64,000 bases of DNA from Trichloromonas sp034006665 (GCF_034006665.1 NZ_JAVESI010000015.1:1-64000), one strand, 5' to 3'; positions 16,334 through 25,324 are shown, counted from the first letter of the stretch. Notes: generated by a model from the letters alone, not told the origin. Program-made: numbers and translations.

Positions 16334-16438
16334 CTACTTTTTGACGAAGTTGGTCGGGGCGTTGCAAGTGGGGCATTTTTTCGGCTTGCAGCGACTTTCC
16401 TTTTCGTAACCACATTGCTCGCAGCGCCAGATCGCCAT
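16334..16438 (-). CDS. RCKP-type mini rubredoxin-like protein
   Basis: A 34-residue protein, MAIWRCEQCGYEKESRCKPK then KCPTCNAPTNFVKK. Two CxxC pairs (Cys6/9 and Cys22/25) form a rubredoxin-like iron or zinc knuckle, and the SRCKPKKCP segment is the mark of the RCKP-type rubredoxin-like family. Such domains occur alone or at the ends of rubrerythrins in anaerobes and are thought to shuttle electrons in oxidative-stress defence. AAAGGAAA seven bases upstream of the ATG supports the start. It stands alone, between the OTR operon and the rhomboid gene. Confidence 0.8.
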   Translation of the reverse strand: MAIWRCEQCGYEKESRCKPKKCPTCNAPTNFVKK

Positions 16439-16507
16439 ATCGGTTTCCTTTCTTCGGGAACAAATTAAGACAACTGTAGTCTTGTTTTATCCAGAACCCT
16501 TTTTCTG

Positions 16508-17695
16508 TCAACATCTTTCCCGCCGGCCCCCCGATCCTTCCCCGCCCATCCGTTCGATGGCGCGTAGATGCAGGCGGGCTTCCTCGGCCAGTTCGGGGGT
16601 GCGAGCGAGATCGAGGGCGGCGAGAAAGTAGTGGTAAGCGCTGGTGATGCAGCGGGGTTGATGGATGAGGGCCTTGCCGGCGCCGAGGTAGGCACGGTCG
16701 AGTCCGGCGTCGGCCGGGCGTTCGGCGATGAAGCGGCGGAAAAGGCCGAGGGCCTGATCGAACCGCCGGTGAGCCAGGTAGAACTCCCCGAGATCAAGCC
16801 AAGTGGCCGAGGCGAGCCGTGTCCGTTCCCGGCGGTCACCGATCCGCCGGTAGAGGGTGTCGGCCAGAACCAGGTTGTCGCTGAGGACTGCTTGGCGCAC
16901 CCCCTTTCCCGGATCATCAGCGGTTTCGAACCCAACCTCCCGACCGCGTCGCCACCGCCGTTCAGGCGCCCGGTCGAGTCCCCAGGCGAGAGCGAGACCG
17001 GCAATGAAGCCGCCGATATGGGCGCCATGGGCAACGCCGCCGTTACCGCCGGCGTCAATGAGAAAAGGAAGCAGGTTATCCACCAGCAGATAGAAGCCGA
17101 GGACCAGTCGCGCCGGGATGAGGAAGGTGTTGACCAGGAGGGGAAAGAGGAAGACGAAGGTCTTGACATGGTTGCGCGGAAACCACAGATAGTAGCACCC
17201 GAGCACTCCGGAAATCGCCCCCGAGGCACCGACCAGCGGCACCTGCGAACCGGGAACGAAAAAGGCGAAAAAGAGGGTCGAAGTCACCCCCATGCCGAGA
17301 TAGGCGAGCAAAAAACGGAAACGACCGAGACGATGCTCGACGTTGTCGCCGAAAATGTAAAGAAAGAGCATGTTGCCGAGCAGATGCAGCCAACCGCCGT
17401 GCAGGAACATGGCGGTGAAGAGCGTGCTCCATGACAGGGAACCGGGACGGAAACCGTGGCGGAAAACAAAGAGATCGTAAGCGCTCAATTGCTCAAAGAG
17501 AATGCGCGCCGCCTGGGAGGAGCGAGCGCCGACGACGCGCAGGTATTCGTTCAGCAGGGGATCGGCGAGATCGGGACGGGCGCCGCTTAAGGGCAGGGCG
17601 ATGAGCAGGAAGACGGCGACGTTGACGCCGATAAGCAGATAGGTAACATAGGGGGTTCCCGACGGATTGGGGGTATCGCCGATCGGCAGAAACAT
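16508..17695 (-). CDS. Rhomboid-family intramembrane serine protease with C-terminal helical repeat domain
   Basis: A 395-residue protein. The first about 240 residues hold six to seven transmembrane helices with the rhomboid signatures: the HGGWLHLLGNMLFLYIFGDN loop region, the catalytic serine in GASGAISG and the catalytic histidine in GAHIGGFIAG. These enzymes cut single-span membrane proteins within the bilayer. The remaining about 150 residues are soluble and helical, resembling TPR-like repeats (ARTPELAEEARLHLRAIERM), perhaps to select substrates. The start at 17695 is chosen for GAGG nine bases upstream; the frame extends twelve codons further without support. Confidence 0.88.
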   Translation of the reverse strand: MFLPIGDTPNPSGTPYVTYLLIGVNVAVFLLIALPLSGARPDLADPLLNEYLRVVGARSSQAARILFEQLSAYDLFVFRHGFRPGSLSWSTLFTAMFLHGGWLHLLGNMLFLYIFGDNVEHRLGRFRFLLAYLGMGVTSTLFFAFFVPGSQVPLVGASGAISGVLGCYYLWFPRNHVKTFVFLFPLLVNTFLIPARLVLGFYLLVDNLLPFLIDAGGNGGVAHGAHIGGFIAGLALAWGLDRAPERRWRRGREVGFETADDPGKGVRQAVLSDNLVLADTLYRRIGDRRERTRLASATWLDLGEFYLAHRRFDQALGLFRRFIAERPADAGLDRAYLGAGKALIHQPRCITSAYHYFLAALDLARTPELAEEARLHLRAIERMGGEGSGGRRERC

Positions 17696-17843
17696 GGCGC
17701 AAGACCTCGCGTGGATAGTCCGACGGCGCACGGCTTAAGCACCGACCGGCGAAGTCATGAGACTAGCACGCTCGGCCCCGGGAAACCAGCCTTGCTTTTT
17801 AGTGGGTAAAATATTATTTTACCGCCACCGGAGGTTATGTTCT

Positions 17844-18455
17844 GTGAGCTTTCTCTACGCCCTCGATCTCATCGGCACCGCCGCTTTCGCCGCCTCCGGC
17901 GCCCTGGCCGGCGTCCGTCGCGATATGGATCTGTTTGGCGTAGTGGTGCTCGGCACCGTCACCGCTACCGGCGGCGGCACCCTGCGCGACATTCTTCTCG
18001 GTGACTTCCCGGCCTTCTGTTTCCAGAACGAAACCTATCTTTACATCTCCCTGGCGGTCTCCCTGCTGGTCTTTTTTCAACACCACCGTTTCGATGCCTT
18101 TAAAAATCCTCTGCTCTATTTCGACGCCGTCGGACTTGGCACCTTCGTGGTCATCGGTACCGGCAAGGCCCTCGATTTCAACATGGGTTTCATCGGCGCA
18201 GTCACCATGGGCATCATGACCGCCACCGCCGGCGGGGTCACCCGCGACGTCCTCTCCAACCGCATTCCGTTGATTCTGCGCAAAGAGGTCTACGCCTCGG
18301 CCTGTCTGGCGGGGGCGGCACTGATGACGCTGCTGCACAAGACCCCTCTGCCCACTAATTTGACCGCCTCTCTGGCGGCGGTGACCGTCATCCTTCTGCG
18401 CCTGCTGGCGATCCGCCACAACTGGTCGTTGCCCAAGGCCAAGGCGCAAAACTGA
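17844..18455 (+). CDS. TRIC-like (YadS/UPF0126) membrane channel protein
   Basis: A 203-residue protein made of two copies of the three-helix UPF0126 unit. Each has a Gly-rich centre: VTATGGGTLRDILLGDFP in the first half and MTATAGGVTRDVLSNRIP in the second. Structural work on the family shows trimeric, TRIC-like cation channels; some relatives are linked to glycine transport. The start is the GTG at 17844, with GGAGG nine bases upstream, rather than the far upstream ATG of the open frame. It is transcribed away from the rhomboid gene and precedes the FAH-family gene by 45 bases. Confidence 0.85.
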   Translation: MSFLYALDLIGTAAFAASGALAGVRRDMDLFGVVVLGTVTATGGGTLRDILLGDFPAFCFQNETYLYISLAVSLLVFFQHHRFDAFKNPLLYFDAVGLGTFVVIGTGKALDFNMGFIGAVTMGIMTATAGGVTRDVLSNRIPLILRKEVYASACLAGAALMTLLHKTPLPTNLTASLAAVTVILLRLLAIRHNWSLPKAKAQN

Positions 18456-18500
18456 GCACCCTTCCCATCCCGCCTGAATAACCATGCGAAAGGACCCTGC

Positions 18501-19157
18501 ATGCATAAGGTACGCCTGAAAGGAACCTCGAAAACCTTCCGCGTTGGCAAAATCGTCTGCCTGGCGCGCAACTACTCGGAACATATCAAGGAACTGGGCA
18601 ATGCCGTACCCGAAAAGCCGGTTCTCTTCATCAAACCCGCCAGCAGCATCATCGGCCATCGCGAAGCGGTAATCATCCCCACCATTTCCCAGAACTGCCA
18701 GCACGAAGTGGAACTGGCGCTGCTCATCGGCAAGTGGGGGAAGAACATCACCGCCAAGGATGCCCTGGGACATGTGGCCGGTTATGGCGTCGCCCTCGAC
18801 ATGACCCTGCGCGACGTGCAGACCGAACTGAAACAAAAAGGGCTGCCTTGGGAAATCGCCAAGGGCTTCGACACCGCCTGCCCCCTTTCGGATTTCGTCC
18901 CCGCCGCCGAGGTCGGCGATCCCCAGAACCTGCGCATTACCCTCAAGATCAACGAACAGCTGCGCCAGGACGGCAACACCGCGCAGATGATGCTGCGCAT
19001 CCCCGAGATCATCCAGGCGGTGTCGGAGATCTTCACCTTGGAAGAAGGGGATGTGATTCTCACCGGCACCCCCTCGGGAGTCGGCACGGTCAGAAGCGGC
19101 GACCGGATGCAGGCGGAGATTGAAAAGGTCGGCTGCCTGGAGATTCCGGTACAATGA
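18501..19157 (+). CDS. Fumarylacetoacetate hydrolase family protein (YcgM/FAHD1-like)
   Basis: A 218-residue single-domain FAH-fold enzyme: KIVCLARNYSEHIKELGN, LFIKPASSIIG, then the metal site in HEVELALLIGK, GYGVALDMTLRD and the closing VILTGTPSGVGTV. The family, named for fumarylacetoacetase, includes acylpyruvate hydrolases and oxaloacetate decarboxylases that use a Mg2+ bound by Glu/Glu/Asp. The glutamates of HEVELAL and the aspartate of ALDMT are present, so it should be active, but the substrate cannot be told. The stop overlaps the start of the next gene by four bases (ATGA), so the two are coupled. Confidence 0.87.
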   Translation: MHKVRLKGTSKTFRVGKIVCLARNYSEHIKELGNAVPEKPVLFIKPASSIIGHREAVIIPTISQNCQHEVELALLIGKWGKNITAKDALGHVAGYGVALDMTLRDVQTELKQKGLPWEIAKGFDTACPLSDFVPAAEVGDPQNLRITLKINEQLRQDGNTAQMMLRIPEIIQAVSEIFTLEEGDVILTGTPSGVGTVRSGDRMQAEIEKVGCLEIPVQ

Positions 19158-20023
19158 AACAGCGCATCGTCCTGATCGGCCCCGGTCGCCTGGGACAAGC
19201 GGTGACCGCCCTGCTCGCCGAAGCGGGGCATTCGGTCCGCGCCATCATCGGCCGGGATGCCGGCCGCGCCTTGGCCGCCGCCCGTTTTGTCGGCAGCCGC
19301 GACGCCGCAACCACCGACCTGAACCGGGCCGCGCAGGGCAACGTCGTGCTGCTGGCAGTGCCCGACGACGCCCTCGCCGAAACCGCCGCAGGCTTGCGCC
19401 GGCAAGGTCAGCTGGCCGAGGGCGCGGTGTTGATCCACTTCAGCGGCCGGCATCCCGCCGCCATTCTCAACCAGGGGGAAGGCCCCAAGGTTCGGGCCCT
19501 CTCCCTGCATCCCCTGCAAACCTTCGCCGACACCGTCGGCGGAGTCCGCAACCTGCCCGGCACCCCCTTCTCGGTGGAAGGGGACGAGGATCTTGTGGCC
19601 TTCGGCGAACAACTGGTGAGGGATATGGGCGGCACCCCCTTCCGCATCCTCGCCGACCGCAAACCCCTCTACCACGCCGCCGCCTGCGTTGCCTCCAACT
19701 ATTTGGTCACCCTCGCCGCCGTCGCCGGAAGAATACTGGCACGCTGCGGTTTCCCCGAGGACGAAGCCGTCAAACTGCTCATCCCCCTGCTCCACGGGAC
19801 GGTGCATAATCTCACCGCCCTTGACCCTCCCCGGGCGCTGACTGGCCCCATCGCCCGCGGCGATATCGGAACCGTCGCCGACCATCTCAATGCCTTGGAG
19901 GAACTGCCGGACAACGTACGGCAAATCTATCGGCTGCTGGGACGGGAAACGGTTGAACTGGCGATAAAAAAAGGAAGTTTGGACAAGGAACGGGCCGAGG
20001 CTCTGCGGGAACTGCTGAAATAA
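19154..20023 (+). CDS. DUF2520/Rossmann-like dehydrogenase-fold protein
   Basis: A 289-residue protein with an N-terminal NAD(P)-binding Rossmann motif (IVLIGPGRLGQAVTALLAEAG) and an all-helical C-terminal DUF2520 domain containing YHAAACVASNYLVTL and the GPIARGD block. This two-domain plan resembles pyrroline-5-carboxylate reductase or ketopantoate reductase. The GPxxRGD motif is conserved in the family, but I know of no firmly established reaction. It is translationally coupled to the FAH-family gene, which suggests a shared small 2-oxo acid pathway (inference). Confidence 0.82.
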   Translation: MKQRIVLIGPGRLGQAVTALLAEAGHSVRAIIGRDAGRALAAARFVGSRDAATTDLNRAAQGNVVLLAVPDDALAETAAGLRRQGQLAEGAVLIHFSGRHPAAILNQGEGPKVRALSLHPLQTFADTVGGVRNLPGTPFSVEGDEDLVAFGEQLVRDMGGTPFRILADRKPLYHAAACVASNYLVTLAAVAGRILARCGFPEDEAVKLLIPLLHGTVHNLTALDPPRALTGPIARGDIGTVADHLNALEELPDNVRQIYRLLGRETVELAIKKGSLDKERAEALRELLK

Positions 20024-20087
20024 CCCCCCCTCGGTCTCCCCTTGTCAGGGGAGAGGATTTCCCTGCTTTCACTTTCGGATGAAGGGG

Positions 20088-20774
20088 TTAGGCGGGCCGA
20101 GCGGCTTTGCGGAGTTGATTCGTCAAATGATGAGCCAGGCGGGTCGGCTCGGGCATGCGGTAGCGGCGGGTGCAGGCCAGGGTCAGGCGAGTCGCGCTCG
20201 CAACGTCGGTCAGATGGCCGGGGGAAACGTACAGGGGTCTGACCCCATCCCGCGTCCGCAACACCATTCCCACGATCTCATCCCCCAGCCGCAGCGACGC
20301 CGCCTCCCCCCGTTTGCTTCCCGGCTCGTCATGAACACCGCACAGGCGGCTTTTGGCGCAGCCGACCGTCGGCAGGTTCAGCCACAGGCCGAGATGGCTG
20401 GCCAACCCAATACGCCGGGGATGGGCGATACCTTGGCCGTCGACCAGGACCAGATCGGGAACGGTCTTCAGCCGCCGGAAGGCCGCGAGCAGAACCGGCA
20501 GTTCGCGGAAGGAGAGCAGACCGGGAATGTAGGGGAAGTCAACCCGACCGTCGGCCCAGGCCTGGTCGATGACGGTGAGGGTCGAAAAATCGAGGACAAC
20601 GACGGCGGCGAAGAAGTGGTCGCCGTGCTTCTCGTAGGAAACATCCACCCCCGCCACCGTCGCCGGCGATTCGGCGACGGTCGGCATCAACCGCACCTGT
20701 TGCGCCAGCTCCCGTTGCAAGGCTACCGCTTGGCGGGGGTCGAGATCCCAGTTGTGCAGCGTGGCGAATTCCAT
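20088..20774 (-). CDS. nfi: Endonuclease V
   Basis: A 228-residue enzyme with the endonuclease V landmarks: VAGVDVSYE (first catalytic Asp), FPYIPGLLSFRELP with the PYIPG wedge that reads the damaged base, LVLVDGQGIAHPRRIGLASH (second Asp), and VGCAKSRL with the catalytic Lys. It nicks DNA one base 3' to deaminated adenine (hypoxanthine) and so starts alternative excision repair. Length is normal. It lies seven bases downstream of the zinc-ribbon gene on the same strand, probably one transcript. Confidence 0.93.
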   Translation of the reverse strand: MEFATLHNWDLDPRQAVALQRELAQQVRLMPTVAESPATVAGVDVSYEKHGDHFFAAVVVLDFSTLTVIDQAWADGRVDFPYIPGLLSFRELPVLLAAFRRLKTVPDLVLVDGQGIAHPRRIGLASHLGLWLNLPTVGCAKSRLCGVHDEPGSKRGEAASLRLGDEIVGMVLRTRDGVRPLYVSPGHLTDVASATRLTLACTRRYRMPEPTRLAHHLTNQLRKAARPA

Positions 20775-20780
20775 CCTTGC

Positions 20781-21233
20781 CTACCCTTGGCAGCGCAGCA
20801 GCTTCTTCCCCTCCTGAAAGAGAATCTCCACCTTGTTCCCCGCCACCGCGAGGACTAGGCCGAAGCCGAAGGTCGGGTGGTTCACCCAGTTCTTCACCTT
20901 GAAAACGGCGTCCATCCGGTAAGGAATGGCGCTGGCCGGATCGGCGTCGCGGCTGGCATCCTGCCACTGGGCCTGCTCCAGCAGGACCGCCTTGGAGAGA
21001 GCGGACTTGGCCTCTTTCGAGGCTTTCGGCGCCGCCGCCGCGCGGGTTTTCACTTCCCCCGCCGGCCTCTCGGCCTTGGGCGCGTGGTAGTTGTGCATTC
21101 CGCCGCAGGTATTACACTGCACGCGCACCACCTGATCGCCGACCATGGCGATAATCGTGTGGTTGGTGACAACCCGGCAGCGGGTGCAACGGGCATCGAT
21201 ATAATCTCCTGCGGAACGTTTTTTACTGGGCAT
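20781..21233 (-). CDS. Zinc-ribbon hypothetical protein
   Basis: A 150-residue protein beginning MPSKKRSAGDYIDARCTRCR. Two CxxC pairs (DARCTRCR and VQCNTCGGMHNYH) form a zinc ribbon in the first 50 residues. A lysine/alanine-rich linker follows, then a C-terminal beta module (HPTFGFGLVLAVAGNKVEIL then FQEGKKLLRC) like the small CarD/Tudor-like barrels of DNA-associated proteins. I do not know an assigned function. The frame extends 35 codons upstream, but the ATG at 21233 fits the conserved zinc ribbon start. It lies just upstream of endonuclease V. Confidence 0.72.
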   Translation of the reverse strand: MPSKKRSAGDYIDARCTRCRVVTNHTIIAMVGDQVVRVQCNTCGGMHNYHAPKAERPAGEVKTRAAAAPKASKEAKSALSKAVLLEQAQWQDASRDADPASAIPYRMDAVFKVKNWVNHPTFGFGLVLAVAGNKVEILFQEGKKLLRCQG

Positions 21234-21251
21234 GACGCTGTCCTTAACGAA

Positions 21252-21283
21252 AGAAAAGGCCACAGGCGCAGCGTCCCGTGGCC
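21252..21283 (-). terminator. Terminator of the hydroxyacid dehydrogenase gene
   Basis: On the reverse strand GGCCAC pairs with GTGGCC across a 20-base loop and is followed by TTTTCTTTC, 52 bases after the dehydrogenase stop codon. Confidence 0.6.
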
Positions 21284-21334
21284 GTTTTGGTTTCAAGTTG
21301 TGAGGAGATTTATAGCATCGCGGCGGTGCTCCTG

Positions 21335-22330
21335 TCAAGAAACGGCCGGTGCCGTGGGGTCGACGCCGTTTACCACATTGCGGGGAAGACCGGCGAGAAA
21401 GCCGCAGAGATTGGCGACCGCTCCGGCCAGCAACCGCCCACGGGCGGCACCGGTGACCCAGGCGACGTGCGGGGTGATGTAGCAGTTTTCCGCCTGCAGC
21501 AGCGGGTTGTCGGCGGTCGGCGGCTCTTGGGAGAGAACGTCGAGGCCGGCTCCGGCCAAGCGACCGCCGTTGAGGGCCGCCGCCAGAGCGGCCTCGTCGA
21601 CGAGGGCACCGCGCCCGGTGTTGATAAGCCGGGCGCCCGGTTTCATCAGCGCCAGTCGTCGGGCGTCGACCAGTCGCTCGGTATCAGACGTGAGCGGACA
21701 ATGGAGACTGACCACATCGGCGCGACTGAAAAGTTCGTCGAGTTCGACGAAGGCGACATCCACCCCCGCCGCTTGTCCCCGGTATTTTTCCGGATGGCGG
21801 GTATGGACAAGAAGCTTCATGCCGAAGGCCCGTCCCAGCGTCGCCACCTTGCGGCCGATGTCTCCAAAGCCGACGATACCCAAAGCCAGGCCTTCGAGTT
21901 CGACCAGCGGCCGATCCCAGAAGGCGAAATCGGGAGAACGCGTCCACGCTCCCTCTCGCACCAGACGGGCGTGATGACCGACCTGCGAGCACATCTCCAG
22001 CAGCAGAGCGAAGACCAGCTGCGCCACCGAGGCGGCACCGTAAGCGGGGACGTTGGTCACGGCAATGCCCTGGCGGGCGGCGGCCTCGACATCGACCACG
22101 TTGTAACCGGTGGCGAGCACGCCGATATAGCGTAAATCGGGCAAAGCCGCGAGGGTTGCCGCCGCAAGCACCGTTTTATTGGTCAATACCGCCCAGGCCC
22201 CGGCGGCCCGCTCCACGATCTTGTCCACCGGCGTCCGCTCGTAAACGACGCAATCGCCCAAAGCATTCAGCCCCTCCCAGCTCAGGTCGCCGGGATTGAG
22301 AGCGTAACCATCCAGCACAACAATTTTCAT
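21335..22330 (-). CDS. D-2-hydroxyacid dehydrogenase (glycerate dehydrogenase/hydroxypyruvate reductase-like)
   Basis: A 331-residue enzyme of the D-isomer-specific 2-hydroxyacid dehydrogenase family. The central Rossmann motif GIVGFGDIGRKVATLGRAFG binds NAD(P)H. The catalytic trio is Arg in LINTGRGALVDEAAL, Glu in LSQEPP and His in ITPHVAW. The sequence resembles glycerate dehydrogenases (HprA), which reduce hydroxypyruvate; 2-ketogluconate or glyoxylate reduction is an alternative. The gene is monocistronic, with its own terminator, and divergent from acsA. Confidence 0.85.
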   Translation of the reverse strand: MKIVVLDGYALNPGDLSWEGLNALGDCVVYERTPVDKIVERAAGAWAVLTNKTVLAAATLAALPDLRYIGVLATGYNVVDVEAAARQGIAVTNVPAYGAASVAQLVFALLLEMCSQVGHHARLVREGAWTRSPDFAFWDRPLVELEGLALGIVGFGDIGRKVATLGRAFGMKLLVHTRHPEKYRGQAAGVDVAFVELDELFSRADVVSLHCPLTSDTERLVDARRLALMKPGARLINTGRGALVDEAALAAALNGGRLAGAGLDVLSQEPPTADNPLLQAENCYITPHVAWVTGAARGRLLAGAVANLCGFLAGLPRNVVNGVDPTAPAVS

Positions 22331-22452
22331 AATCCCGTCCTTTCACTTAAGCATAACCGCACCATAGCAAAAAGCGCCGGGAAGCGGAAGCTTGTGGTTT
22401 CGGCTTCCCGCCACAACGCCATAGCTATCGCCAAAGAAAAGCCAGTCCCCGG

Positions 22453-22481
22453 CTTGCAGGGTCGCGCTTGCAGGGTATGAT
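22453..22481 (+). promoter_or_regulatory. Predicted acsA-operon promoter with 10-bp direct repeat
   Basis: TTGCAG (22454-22459) and TATGAT (22476-22481), 16 bases apart, form a sigma70-type promoter 100 bases upstream of acsA. An exact direct repeat CTTGCAGGGT at 22453-22462 and 22467-22476 fills the region, four bases between copies, so that it covers the -35 box and spacer. This looks like a repressor or activator half-site pair, but the protein is unknown. Confidence 0.45.
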
Positions 22482-22580
22482 GGAAAAACCCTCGTTCACG
22501 CACCCGAAGCAGGGCCATATCCTCGCCCGAGCCAAGGCGGGTGGGATCCTGCGAGAGGCAAAATTCACCGGAGAAATGCC

Positions 22581-24347
22581 ATGGAGTTCGCACCGATCAA
22601 AAAAGACCTGTCGCGCCTGGCGGTTGCACCGAATCTGCTGGATTACGAAGCCTGTCGCGCATCCTTCTCGTGGGACGGGGTGCGGGCGGAACTGGGCGGT
22701 CTGCCGGACGGACGGGGACTGAACATCGCTCACGAGGCGATAGATCGCCACGCTGCGGGCGTGCTGCGTGAGCGGGTCGCGTTGCGCTGGCTCGGCAAAT
22801 CCGGCGCAACTGTCGATCTGACCTACCGCGAGCTGCGCGAACGCAGCAACCGTTTCGCCAATCTGCTGGGCGCCCTGGGCGTGACGGCGGGGGAGCGGGT
22901 CTTCTGCCTGGCCGGACGGATTCCCGAACTCTACGTTACCGCCCTCGGCACCCTGAAAAACCGCAACGTCTTCTGTCCCCTCTTTTCGGCCTTCGGTCCT
23001 GAACCGATCAGTCAGCGCCTGGCGCGGGGCGATGCGCGGGTGCTGGTCACCAGCGAACGCCAGTACACGAAAAAGGTGGCCAAGCTGATGGAGCATCTGC
23101 CGCAGTTGCGCTTCGTGCTGCTCACCGACGCCCCGGAGCATCTCGATGATCGCGTCCGTTCCCTGCCGCTGCTGATGGCCGAAGCCTCCGCCGATTTCGT
23201 CATTCCCCCCACCGATCCCGAGGATATGGCGATCCTTCACTTCACCAGCGGCACCACAGGCATGCCCAAAGGAGCGGTTCATGTCCATGACGCCGTCCTC
23301 ACCCACTACCTCACCGGCAAGTACGTGCTCGACCTGCATCCGGACGACATCTTCTGGTGCACCGCCGATCCCGGCTGGGTTACCGGTACCTCCTACGGCA
23401 TCATCTCCCCCCTCGTCCACGGCGTCACCAGCATCATCGACGAGGCCGATTTCGACGCCGAACGCTGGTACCGCATTCTCGAAGAACAGCGGGTCACGGT
23501 CTGGTACACCGCACCCACGGCGATCCGCATGCTGATGCGCGGCCCGGAAGATCAGTGCCGCCGCTTCGATCTCTCGCGGCTGCGGCTGGTGCACAGCGTC
23601 GGCGAGCCGCTCAACCCGGAAGCGGTGCTGTGGGGGGCAAAGGTTCTTGGTCTGCCGATTCACGACAACTGGTGGCAGACGGAGACCGGCGGCATCATGA
23701 TTGCCAACTACGCCTCGCAGGAAATCCGTCCCGGCTCCATGGGCCGCCCCCTGCCGGGTATTGAGGCTGCCATCGTCCGGCGCGGCGCGCACGATACCGT
23801 TGAACTCGTCGAAACGCCGAACGTGGAAGGGGAACTGGCGTTAAGGCCGGGCTGGCCATCCATGTTCCGAGCCTATCTCCACGACGAGGAACGCTATCGG
23901 CAATGTTTCGTCGGCGGCTGGTACCTCAGCGGCGATCTGGCGCTGCGCGACGAAGACGGCTATTTCTGGTTCGTCGGCCGCGCCGACGACATCATCAAGA
24001 CCGCTGGGCACATGGTCGGGCCGTTCGAGGTGGAAAGCGCCCTCATGGAACATCCGGCGGTTGCCGAAGCGGGGGTCATCGGCAAGCCCGAAGCGGTCAT
24101 CGGCGAGCTAGTCAAGGCGTTCGTGGTCGTGAAAGAAGGGTTCGAGCCCAACGACGAGCTGCGCCTGGAGCTGCTCGGTTTCAGCCGAAGCAAACTTGGC
24201 TCGGCCGTCGCTCCGAAAGAGATCGCCTTTGTCGACACCCTCCCCAAAACCCGCAGCGGCAAAATCATGCGCCGTCTGTTAAAGGCCCGAGAGCTGGGCC
24301 TGCCCGAAGGGGACACCTCTACCTTGGAAGGAGGAGAAATCTCATGA
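22581..24347 (+). CDS. acsA: Acetyl-CoA synthetase (AMP-forming acetate-CoA ligase, AcsA type)
   Basis: A 588-residue member of the ANL adenylating family. It has the P-loop-like motif FTSGTTGMPKGAVH, the adenylate site DNWWQTETGG, the hinge region YFWFVGRADDIIKTAGHMVGP and the C-terminal catalytic lysine in KTRSGKIMRRLLKA. The WWQTETGG segment and the length match acetate-specific AcsA of the Bacillus type. It makes acetyl-CoA from acetate, ATP and CoA. A propionate preference cannot be excluded. GGAG precedes the ATG. The stop overlaps the next start, linking acetate activation with the 2-oxoacid dehydrogenase complex in one operon. Confidence 0.88.
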   Translation: MEFAPIKKDLSRLAVAPNLLDYEACRASFSWDGVRAELGGLPDGRGLNIAHEAIDRHAAGVLRERVALRWLGKSGATVDLTYRELRERSNRFANLLGALGVTAGERVFCLAGRIPELYVTALGTLKNRNVFCPLFSAFGPEPISQRLARGDARVLVTSERQYTKKVAKLMEHLPQLRFVLLTDAPEHLDDRVRSLPLLMAEASADFVIPPTDPEDMAILHFTSGTTGMPKGAVHVHDAVLTHYLTGKYVLDLHPDDIFWCTADPGWVTGTSYGIISPLVHGVTSIIDEADFDAERWYRILEEQRVTVWYTAPTAIRMLMRGPEDQCRRFDLSRLRLVHSVGEPLNPEAVLWGAKVLGLPIHDNWWQTETGGIMIANYASQEIRPGSMGRPLPGIEAAIVRRGAHDTVELVETPNVEGELALRPGWPSMFRAYLHDEERYRQCFVGGWYLSGDLALRDEDGYFWFVGRADDIIKTAGHMVGPFEVESALMEHPAVAEAGVIGKPEAVIGELVKAFVVVKEGFEPNDELRLELLGFSRSKLGSAVAPKEIAFVDTLPKTRSGKIMRRLLKARELGLPEGDTSTLEGGEIS

Positions 24348-25324
24348 GCAGCGAAGACGAAGGGACAAGGTTGACCCGCCTCCTGCGGTCGATGCTCCTC
24401 ATCCGCCGTTTCGAGGAGAAAGCCGCCGAGATGTACAGCGCCATGAAGATCCGCGGTTTTCTCCATCTCTATATCGGTGAGGAGGCGGTAGCCGTGGGGG
24501 TGATGGAGGCGCTTACCCCGGAAGACGCCGTGGTCGCCACCTATCGGGAACACGGGCAGGCCCTGGCGCGGGGTATGAGCACTCAGGCGATCATGGCCGA
24601 GATGTACGGCAAGCTGGAAGGCTGCTGCCGGGGACGAGGCGGTTCCATGCATCTCTTCAATGTTGCGACCCGTTTCTACGGCGGCAATGCCATTGTGGGC
24701 GGCGGCATGCCCCTCGCCGTGGGCCTGGCGCTGGCCGACAAGATGCGAGGGCAGGCGCGGGTCACGTGCTGTTTCTTCGGCGACGGTGCGGTGGCCGAAG
24801 GAGCCTTTCATGAATCGATGAATCTCGCCTCACTGTGGAAACTGCCGGTACTCTTCATCTGCGAAAACAATCTCTACGCCATGGGGACCGCCCTCCGCTA
24901 CACCCAGGCGGTGCGGGATCTGGCGGCCAAAGGCGCCAGTTACGGCGTGGCTGCGGCGGCAGTGGACGGCATGGACGTGCTGGCGGTGGAGCAGGCGGCA
25001 AAAACCGCGGCGGACCATGTCCGCCGGGGGAACGGGCCCTATTTCCTGGAGTGCCGCACCTACCGCTTCCGTCCCCATTCCATGTTCGACACCGAGCTGT
25101 ACCGGACCAAGGATGAAGTGGAAACCTGGAAGCCGCGCGACCCAATCATTCTGCTGACCCGCCACATGGAAGATCGAGGGCTGCTCGACGAGCCAACGCT
25201 GGCCAAGCTGGAACGGGAAGTGGCCGCCGAGATCGAGGCGGCCGTGGCCTTCGCCGAAGCCGGAACCTGGGAGGCCGTGGAAGACCTGACCCGTTTCGTT
25301 CATTCGGAAAAGGGGGCGTCATGA
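24344..25324 (+). CDS. pdhA: Pyruvate (or acetoin) dehydrogenase E1 component, alpha subunit
   Basis: A 326-residue thiamine-diphosphate enzyme subunit. It opens with LLIRRFEEKAAEMYS and has GFLHLYIGEEAVAVGVMEAL. The TPP/Mg motif is GDGAVAEGAFHESMNLASLW ending in CENN, and the phosphorylation-loop-like region is YRFRPHSMFDTELYR. With the beta subunit it decarboxylates the 2-oxo acid and transfers the acyl group to the E2 lipoyl arm. PDH and acetoin dehydrogenase (AcoA) are hard to tell apart at this level; the operon with acsA and lipB favours a general acetyl-CoA role. The start is the ATG at 24344 behind GGAGGAGAA, overlapping the acsA stop. The longer open frame upstream is acsA read in another phase. 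Confidence 0.85.
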   Translation: MSSEDEGTRLTRLLRSMLLIRRFEEKAAEMYSAMKIRGFLHLYIGEEAVAVGVMEALTPEDAVVATYREHGQALARGMSTQAIMAEMYGKLEGCCRGRGGSMHLFNVATRFYGGNAIVGGGMPLAVGLALADKMRGQARVTCCFFGDGAVAEGAFHESMNLASLWKLPVLFICENNLYAMGTALRYTQAVRDLAAKGASYGVAAAAVDGMDVLAVEQAAKTAADHVRRGNGPYFLECRTYRFRPHSMFDTELYRTKDEVETWKPRDPIILLTRHMEDRGLLDEPTLAKLEREVAAEIEAAVAFAEAGTWEAVEDLTRFVHSEKGAS

